Shown: one piece after another, positions 56,044 to 64,000 of the stretch
Position numbering within the stretch: the stretch's first letter is position 1
Layout: each line of letters opens with the position of its first letter
From: Eleusine coracana subsp. coracana
Lineage: Eukaryota > Streptophyta > Magnoliopsida > Poales > Poaceae
NCBI GenBank assembly: GCA_032690845.1
Contig: CM064421.1
Coordinates: 38,988,963 to 39,052,962, forward strand
Length of the DNA stretch: 64,000 nt
Reading direction: 5' to 3'
Notes under the pieces: model-generated
Told to the model about the DNA's origin: nothing
Seen by the model: the letters and a program-made list of their open reading frames with translations, nothing else
Databases searched by the model: none
Made by a program: the position numbers and the translations under genes

Positions 56044-57060
56044 CAGCTGCGGCGGACGCTGGAAGGAGGAGAGCCCAGGCGTTGCGTCACATGGAGCGGG
56101 TCACCGGCGCTGGCTTTACTGCTCGAAGCTGTGGTGGGGCGTCCGTTGAGCCTTCATAGATAAGGCTGTCAGGCTGACGGAGACGAAGCGGATAGCGAAG
56201 CACTACGTCGCCGGCAATTGTAGTTGACAGGAACTCGGGACGTTTGCGGTTGCCGCCGGTTGGTGACTGATGATTACGGATTGTGCTGGAATCCATCTCA
56301 GCGGCGCAGAGGAGTTCCACGTCGTCTGTGCCCAGTGGCCCACAGGCGCGTGGTGACCTTTGCCACTGGGCCGTGAGAACACCGCAGCAACTGGTAACGG
56401 GCCAAAAATCTGCCTGCCTCTCTATGGCATTCCCTTTCTTCTTCTTTTATTATTTCTTCGTTGAAATGCACCAAGAACAAACACACACGATTCTAAGAAC
56501 TTGGACCTGATTTAGTTACTATACGCAGCACTATTTTTCACTCGATTAAATGTTACACATAACTCTCATGATATTTTTGTTTCACTCTCTATAAATGAGG
56601 ATACTTTCAGACGGCACCGTACCACCAAAAACTGCCATATGCATTGCAGACCAGGAAGGTTTTCTCCTCCTTTTTTTGTGATCTCGCTCATGGCATGGAG
56701 TTTTATCAAACAAGTACAGGTCAACACGTAACACTTACAAACAGAACTGTAGGACGTTGAAACTAAACCATCTCTTCAATCGACACACATGAGATGATAT
56801 AAAATGTTACAACTCAAAAAGTCATCTGGATTTTTGTTTAGAAAGTCCAGTTGCAAACTGATGATTCATTCGTCCGTTAAGTACCACCTCGGAAGTTCAA
56901 CCTGGCTCACAGCAGCTTAAATATTCATTCCAACGGGCCGTTCTCGCCGAGCTCAGTAACGTGGGCTTGTAATCCAAGTGGAGGCATTAAGGTGGTGTGG
57001 ATGTTTGGTGTGTGGGCCCTGGGCTTGGGACCTGTGGCTGGCTAGTTGGGACTCAGGCGA
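56044..57060. other. Upstream of ABC4 and left flank of the satellite array
   Basis: The first 250 bp are GC-rich and probably hold the ABC4 promoter. The remainder is AT-rich with no recognised gene. Near 57000 a GC-richer stretch leads into the degraded first unit of the array. Confidence 0.45.
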
Positions 57061-57078
57061 CAGCAGACCAGCGATTAC

Positions 57079-60000
57079 TGCACGCCAACGGTGGAAGGAT
57101 AACAGGCCGCTGCACCACGGGTCCGATTCAGGGCTCAGGGCTCAGAGCCTCATGTGTAGAGATCTCCTGTGGCAATCAGCCCGCCGACCGAAATCTTCAT
57201 GTCACAACTGTGACAAATATATTCAACACACATAATCCAAGCGTAGAAGCATTACATGGAACTGCAACATTTGCTCTTCGGAATTTCCTACGCCGGACCT
57301 GGGACCATGACCTTCTTCCCGGCCATTGCTGTAGCAGCACCATTGCTCTTTGGCTCGGACACCATGTTCTAAAGTGGCAGGAACGGCGTGAGGCTGGTTT
57401 CACAGAGCAGCAATCACTGCCCGCTTCCAACGGTGGAAGGATAACAGGCCGCTGCACCGCGGGTCTGATTCAGGCTCAGAGCCCCACTTTAACAGACCAC
57501 CGTTTTTTTTATTTTTGACCTTTCTAACTAAATACATTTTCCATTACTAGTTACTATCCAGCGCATACAAATTCTGTCATTTACGGTACATAGAGATCTC
57601 CTGTGGCAAAAATGTATAAACAGGAAGAACAAGAAACACCAAAGGAATAATTCTTTTCTCATGTCACAACTGTGACAAATTCTACAATACACCAGATTTT
57701 CAACGCAATCAGCCCGCCGACCGAAATCTTGGAAGTATTTCATGTCACAACTGTGACAAATATATTCAACACACATAATCCAAGTGTAGAAGCATTACAT
57801 GGAACTGCAACATTTGCTCTTCGGAATTTCCTACGCCGGACCTGGGACCACGACCTTCTTCCCGGCCATTGCTGTAGCAGCACCATTGCTCTTTGGCTCG
57901 GACACCATGTTCTAAAGTGGCAGGAACGGCGTGAGGCTGGTTTCACAGAGCAGCGATCACTGCCCGCTTCCAACGGTGGAAGGATAACAGGCCGCTGCAC
58001 CGCGGGTCCGATTCAGGCTCAGAGCCCCACTTTAACAGACCACCATTTTTTTTTATTTTTGACCTTTCTAACTAAATACATTTTCCATTACTAGTTACTA
58101 TCCAGCGCATACAAATTCTGTCATTTACGGTACATAGAGATCTCCTGTGGCAAAAATGTATAAACAGGGAGAACAAGAAACACCAAAGGAATAATTCTTT
58201 TCTCATGTCACAACTGTGACAAATTCTACAATACACCAGCTTTTCAACGCAATCAGCCCGCCGAAATCTTAGAAGTATTTCATGTCACAACTGTGACAAA
58301 TATATTCAACACACATAACCCAAGCGTAGAAGCATTACATGGAACTGCAACATTTGCTCTTCGAAATTTCCTGCGCCGGACCTGGGACCACGACCTTCTT
58401 CCCGGCCATTGCTGTAGCAGCACCATTGCTCTTTGGCTAGGACACCATGTTCTAAAGTGGCAGGAACGGCGTGAGGCTGGTTTCACAGAGCAGCGATCAC
58501 TGCCCGCTTCCAACGGTGGAAGGATAACAGGCCGCTGCACCGCGGGTCCGATTCAGGCTCAGAGCCCCACTTTAACAGACCACCGTTTTTTTTATTTTTG
58601 ACCTTTCTAACTAAATACATTTTCCATTACTAGTTACTATCCAGCGCATACAAATTCTGTCATTTACGGTACATAGAGATCTCCTGTGGCAAAAATGTAT
58701 AAACAGGGAGAACAAGAAACACCAAAGGAATAATTCTTTTCTCATGTCACAACTGTGACAAATTCTACAATACACCAGATTTTCAACGCAATCAGCCCGC
58801 CGACCGAAATCTTGGAAGTATTTCATGTCACAACTGTGACAAATATATTCAACACACATAACCCAAGCGTAGAAGCATTACATGGAACTGCAACATTTGC
58901 TCTTCGGAATTTCCTGCGCCGGACCTGGGACCACGACCTTCTTCCCGGCCATTGCTGTAGCAGCACCATTGCTCTTTGGCTCGGACACCATGTTCTAAAG
59001 TGGCAGGAACGGCGTGAGGCTGGTTTCACAGAGCAGCGATCACTGCCCACTTCCAACGGTGGAAGGATAACAGGCCGCTGCACCGCGGGTCCGATTCAGG
59101 CTCAGAGCCCCACTTTAACAGACCACCGTTTTTTTTATTTTTAACCTTTCTAACTAAATACATTTTCCATTACTAGTTACTATCCAGCGCATACAAATTC
59201 TGTCATTTACGGTACATAGAGATCTCCTGTGGCAAAAATGTATAAACAGGGAGAACAAGAAACACCAAAGGAATAATTCTTTTCTCATGTCACAACTGTG
59301 ACAAATTCTACAATACACCAGATTTTCAACGCAATCAGCCCGCCGACCGAAATCTTGGAAGTATTTCATGTCACAACTGTGACAAATATATTCAACACAC
59401 ATAATCCAAGTGTAGAAGCATTACATGGAACTGCAACATTTGCTCTTCGGAATTTCCTACGCCGGACCTGGGACCACGACCTTCTTCCCGGCCATTGCTG
59501 TAGCAGCACCATTGCTCTTTGGCTCGGACACCATGTTCTAAAGTGGCAGGAACAGCGTGAGGCTGGTTTCACAAAGCAGCGATCACTGCCCGCTTCCAAC
59601 GGTGGAAGGATAACAGGCCGCTGCACCGCGGGTCCGATTCAGGCTCAGAGCCCCACTTTAACAGACCACCGTTTTTTTTATTTTTAACCTTTCTAACTAA
59701 ATACATTTTCCATTACTAGTTACTATCCAGCGCATACAAATTCTGTCATTTACGGTACATAGAGATCTCCTGTGGCAAAAATGTATAAACAGGGAGAACA
59801 AGAAACACCAAAGGAATAATTCTTTTCTCATGTCACAACTCTGACAAATTCTACAATACACCAGCTTTTCAACGCAATCAGCCCGCCGAAATCTTGGAAG
59901 TATTTCATGTCACAACTGTGACAAATATATTCAACACACATAACCCAAGCGTAGAAGCATTACATGGAACTGCAACATTTGCTCTTCGGAATTTCCTGCG

Positions 60001-63000
60001 CCGGACCTGGGACCACGACCTTCTTCCCGGCCATTGCTGTAGCAGCACCATTGCTCTTTGGCTCGGACACCATGTTCTAAAGTGGCAGGAACGGCGTGAG
60101 GCTGGTTTCACAGAGCAGCGATCACTGCCCGCTTCCAACGGTGGAAGGATAACAGGCCGCTGCACCGCGGGTCCGATTCAGGCTCAGAGCCCCACTTTAA
60201 CAGACCACCGTTTTTTTTATTTTTGACCTTTCTAACTAAATACATTTTCCATTACTAGTTACTATCCAGCGCATACAAATTCTGTCATTTACGGTACATA
60301 GAGATCTCCTGTGGCAAAAATGTATAAACAGGGAGAACAAGAAACACCAAAGGAATAATTCTTTTCTCATGTCACAACTGTGACAAATTCTACAATACAC
60401 CAGATTTTCAACGCAATCAGCCCGCCGACCGAAATCTTGGAAGTATTTCATGTCACAACTGTGACAAATATATTCAACACACATAACCCAAGCGTAGAAG
60501 CATTACATGGAACTGCAACATTTGCTCTTCGGAATTTCCTGCGCCGGACCTGGGACCACGACCTTCTTCCCGGCCATTGCTGTAGCAGCACCATTGCTCT
60601 TTGGCTCGGACACCATGTTCTAAAGTGGCAGGAACGGCGTGAGGCTGGTTTCACAGAGCAGCGATCACTGCCCACTTCCAACGGTGGAAGGATAACAGGC
60701 CGCTGCACCGCGGGTCCGATTCAGGCTCAGAGCCCCACTTTAACAGACCACCGTTTTTTTTATTTTTAACCTTTCTAACTAAATACATTTTCCATTACTA
60801 GTTACTATCCAGCGCATACAAATTCTGTCATTTACGGTACATAGAGATCTCCTGTGGCAAAAATGTATAAACAGGGAGAACAAGAAACACCAAAGGAATA
60901 ATTCTTTTCTCATGTCACAACTGTGACAAATTCTACAATACACCAGATTTTCAACGCAATCAGCCCGCCGACCGAAATCTTGGAAGTATTTCATGTCACA
61001 ACTGTGACAAATATATTCAACACACATAATCCAAGTGTAGAAGCATTACATGGAACTGCAACATTTGCTCTTCGGAATTTCCTACGCCGGACCTGGGACC
61101 ACGACCTTCTTCCCGGCCATTGCTGTAGCAGCACCATTGCTCTTTGGCTCGGACACCATGTTCTAAAGTGGCAGGAACGGCGTGAGGCTGGTTTCACAAA
61201 GCAGCGATCACTGCCCGCTTCCAACGGTGGAAGGATAACAGGCCGCTGCACCGCGGGTCCGATTCAGGCTCAGAGCCCCACTTTAACAGACCACCATTTT
61301 TTTTATTTTTGACCTTTCTAACTAAATACATTTTCCATTACTAGTTACTATCCAGCGCATACAAATTCTGTCATTTACGGTACATAGAGATCTCCTGTGG
61401 CAAAAATGTATAAACAGGGAGAACAAGAAACACCAAAGGAATAATTCTTTTCTCATGTCACAACTGTGACAAATTCTACAATACACCAGCTTTTCAACGC
61501 AATCAGCCCGCCGAAATCTTAGAAGTATTTCATGTCACAACTGTGACAAATATATTCAACACACATAACCCAAGCGTAGAAGCATTACATGGAACTGCAA
61601 CATTTGCTCTTCGAAATTTCCTGCGCCGGACCTGGGACCACGACCTTCTTCCCGGCCATTGCTGTAGCAGCACCATTGCTCTTTGGCTCGGACACCATGT
61701 TCTAAAGTGGCAGGAACGGCGTGAGGCTGGTTTCACAGAGCAGCGATCACTGCCCGCTTCCAACGGTGGAAGGATAACAGGCCGCTGCACCGCGGGTCCG
61801 ATTCAGGCTCAGAGCCCCACTTTAACAGACCACCATTTTTTTTTTATTTTTGACCTTTCTAACTAAATACATTTTCCATTACTAGTTACTATCCAGCGCA
61901 TACAAATTCTGTCATTTACGGTACATAGAGATCTCCTATGGCAAAAATGTATAAACAGGGAGAACAAGAAACACCAAAGGAATAATTCTTTTCTCATGTC
62001 ACAACTGTGACAAATTCTACAATACACCAGCTTTTCAACGCAATCAGCCCGCCGAAATCTTGGAAGTATTTCATGTCACAACTGTGACAAATATATTCAA
62101 CACACATAACCCAAGCGTAGAAGCATTACATGGAACTGCAACATTTGCTCTTCGGAATTTCCTGCGCCGGACCTGGGACCACGACCTTCTTCCCGGCCAT
62201 TGCTGTAGCAGCACCATTGCTCTTTGGCTCGGACACCATGTTCTAAAGTGGCAGGAACGGCGTGAGGCTGGTTTCACAGAGCAGCGATCACTGCCCGCTT
62301 CCAACGGTGGAAGGATAACAGGCCGCTGCACCGCGGGTCCGATTCAGGCTCAGAGCCCCACTTTAACAGACCACCATTTTTTTTTTGACCTTTCTAACTA
62401 AATACATTTTCCATTACTAGTTACTATCCAGCGCATATAAATTCTGTCATTTACGGTACATAGAGATCTCCTGTGGCAAAAATGTATAAGCAGGGAGAAC
62501 AAGAAACACCAAAGGAATAATTCTTTTCTCATGTCACAACTGTGACAAATTCTACAATACACCAGCTTTTCAACGCAATCAGCCCGCCGAAATCTTGGAA
62601 GTATTTCATGTCACAACTGTGACAAATATATTCAACACACATAACCCAAGCGTAGAAGCATTACATGGAACTGCAACATTTGCTCTTCGGAATTTCCTGC
62701 GCCGGATCTGGGACCACGACCTTCTTCCCGGCCATTGCTGTAGCAGCACCATTGCTCTTTGGCTCGGACACCATGTTCTAAAGTGGCAGGAACGGCGTGA
62801 GGCTGGTTTCACAGAGCAGCGATCACTGCCCGCTTCCAACGGTGGAAGGATAACAGGCCGCTGCACCGCGGGTCCGATTCAGGCTCAGAGCCCCACTTTA
62901 ACAGACCACCATTTTTTTTTATTTTTGACCTTTCTAACTAAATACATTTTCCATTACTAGTTACTATCCAGCGCATACAAATTCTGTCATTTACGGTACA

Positions 63001-64000
63001 TAGAGATCTCCTGTGGCAAAAATGTATAAACAGGGAGAACAAGAAACACCAAAGGAATAATTCTTTTCTCATGTCACAACTGTGACAAATTCTACAATAC
63101 ACCAGATTTTCAACGCAATCAGCCCGCCGACCGAAATCTTGGAAGTATTTCATGTCACAACTGTGACAAATATATTCAACACACATAACCCAAGCGTAGA
63201 AGCATTACATGGAACTGCAACATTTGCTCTTCGGAATTTCCTGCGCCGGACCTGGGACCACGACCTTCTTCCCGGCCATTGCTGTAGCAGCACCATTGCT
63301 CTTTGGCTCGGACACCATGTTCTAAAGTGGCAGGAACGGCGTGAGGCTGGTTTCACAGAGCAGCGATCACTGCCCGCTTCCAACGGTGGAAGGATAACAG
63401 GCCGCTGCACCGCGGGTCCGATTCAGGCTCAGAGCCCCACTTTAACAGACCACCATTTTTTTTTTGACCTTTCTAACTAAATACATTTTCCATTACTAGT
63501 TACTATCCAGCGCATATAAATTCTGTCATTTACGGTACATAGAGATCTCCTGTGGCAAAAATGTATAAACAGGGAGAACAAGAAACACCAAAGGAATAAT
63601 TCTTTTCTCATGTCACAACTGTGACAAATTTTACAATACACCAGCTTTTCAACGCAATCAGCCCGCCGAAATCTTGGAAGTATTTCATGTCACAACTGTG
63701 ACAAATATATTCAACACACATAACCCAAGCGTAGAAGCATTACATGGAACTGCAACATTTGCTCTTCGGAATTTCCTGCGCCGGACCTGGGACCACGACC
63801 TTCTTCCCGGCCATTGCTGTAGCAGCACCATTGCTCTTTGGCTCGGACACCATGTTCTAAAGTGGCAGGAACGGCGTGAGGCTGGTTTCACAGAGCAGCG
63901 ATCACTGCCCGCTTCCAACGGTGGAAGGATAACAGGCCGCTGCACCGCGGGTCCGATTCAGGCTCAGAGCCCCACTTTAACAGACCACCATTTTTTTTTA
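57079..64000. repeat. Tandem array of about 541-bp units (13 units, continues past the window)
   Basis: The anchor TCACAACTGTGACAAATAT starts at 57197, 57740, 58280, 58823, 59366, 59905, 60448, 60991, 61530, 62071, 62606, 63150 and 63685. Spacings are 543, 540, 543, 543, 539, 543, 543, 539, 541, 535, 544 and 535 bp. Units differ by only a few substitutions and short indels. A degraded partial unit (57079-57190) with internal deletions marks the left edge. Shared variants show a trimeric higher-order repeat of about 1,625 bp through units 2-9, then a partly dimeric pattern (about 1,079 bp) in units 10-13. The array has no inverted units and no transposon termini, so amplification by unequal exchange is the simplest reading. 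Confidence 0.97.
63740..63856 (-). pseudogene. Rab GTPase (RABA5-like) terminal coding segment, representative array copy
   Basis: On the minus strand, after a pyrimidine-rich stretch ending CCACTTTAG, each unit can read 38 codons: NMVSEPKSNGAATAMAG, then KKVVVPGPAQEIPKSKCCSSM and TAA. The SNG-x-A-AGKK, VPGPAQEIP and CC-containing tail recall the hypervariable C-terminus of plant RABA5-type Rab11 GTPases, where the cysteines are geranylgeranylated; this is memory-based. No GTP-binding G-box is in the unit, so it is only the last coding segment plus 3' flank. This copy (unit 13) is uninterrupted. Units 1, 2, 5 and 8 have TAG in place of the Gln codon in PAQEIP, and unit 3 has TAG just after VS. 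Full-length gene copies, if any, lie outside the window. Confidence 0.55.

Noticed and set aside
57197..63945. The 86-residue (minus) and about 129-residue (plus) frames repeated in nearly every array unit as a conserved gene family
   Set aside because: They persist because the units are nearly identical. Neither has a recognisable domain, and the frame with family-like features (Rab tail) is a different one.
57079..64000. CRISPR-like repeat array
   Set aside because: The repeats are about 541 bp, contiguous and without unique spacers, in a plant genome; this is a tandem satellite-type array.

Overview
The window looks like nuclear DNA of a grass, most likely Oryza or a close relative. The reasons are intron-containing genes with GC-rich exons in AT-rich flanks, Stowaway MITEs with CTCCCTCCG termini and TA duplications, Mutator-like elements, a Copia element, a Sirevirus-like element with GGGGGA polypurine tracts, and products of plant-specific families. 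Nothing bacterial or organellar was seen.

Layout. 0-0.5 kb: 3' end of an uncharacterised plant gene (+). 4.2-6.3 kb: a chimeric pseudogene, made of the 5' end of a BAHD acyltransferase broken by a GC-rich transposon and a fragment of a coiled-coil (WEB-like) gene. 7.0-8.5 kb: a nearly complete BAHD acyltransferase with a one-base frameshift. 8.5-13 kb: AT-rich, transposon-rich DNA. 13.3-14.6 kb: the parental coiled-coil gene (-). 15.2-47.9 kb: three zinc-dependent alcohol dehydrogenase (ADH) genes, all on the minus strand with the same ten-exon structure. I could splice each one in frame from start to stop. The second and third lie in a direct segmental duplication (about 20.5-28.6 kb and 45.1-50.1 kb). 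The DNA between the two copies is filled with nested transposons: a Copia element with 911-bp LTRs, a non-autonomous Sirevirus-like element, and DNA-transposon material. 50.9-51.6 kb: an intronless VQ-motif protein resembling HAIKU1. 53.8-56.0 kb: a ten-exon chloroplast DHNA phytyltransferase (ABC4/MenA type, phylloquinone synthesis) on the minus strand.

From about 57.1 kb to the right edge the window is a tandem array of 13 units of about 541 bp. The array has a higher-order structure and runs past the window edge. On the minus strand each unit carries what looks like the terminal coding segment and 3' flank of a RABA-type Rab GTPase, ending in a double-cysteine prenylation motif. This is the most unusual object here.

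The genes do not form an operon-like system. The ADH trio is a family expanded by local duplication. The duplicated block also carried the presumed promoter region of the VQ gene, and one copy of that region is now cut off by the Copia insertion. Because the two ADH blocks are paralogous, each serves as an empty-site reference for insertions in the other: a Stowaway MITE, a Mutator-like element and a 5'-truncated LINE can all be placed to the base.
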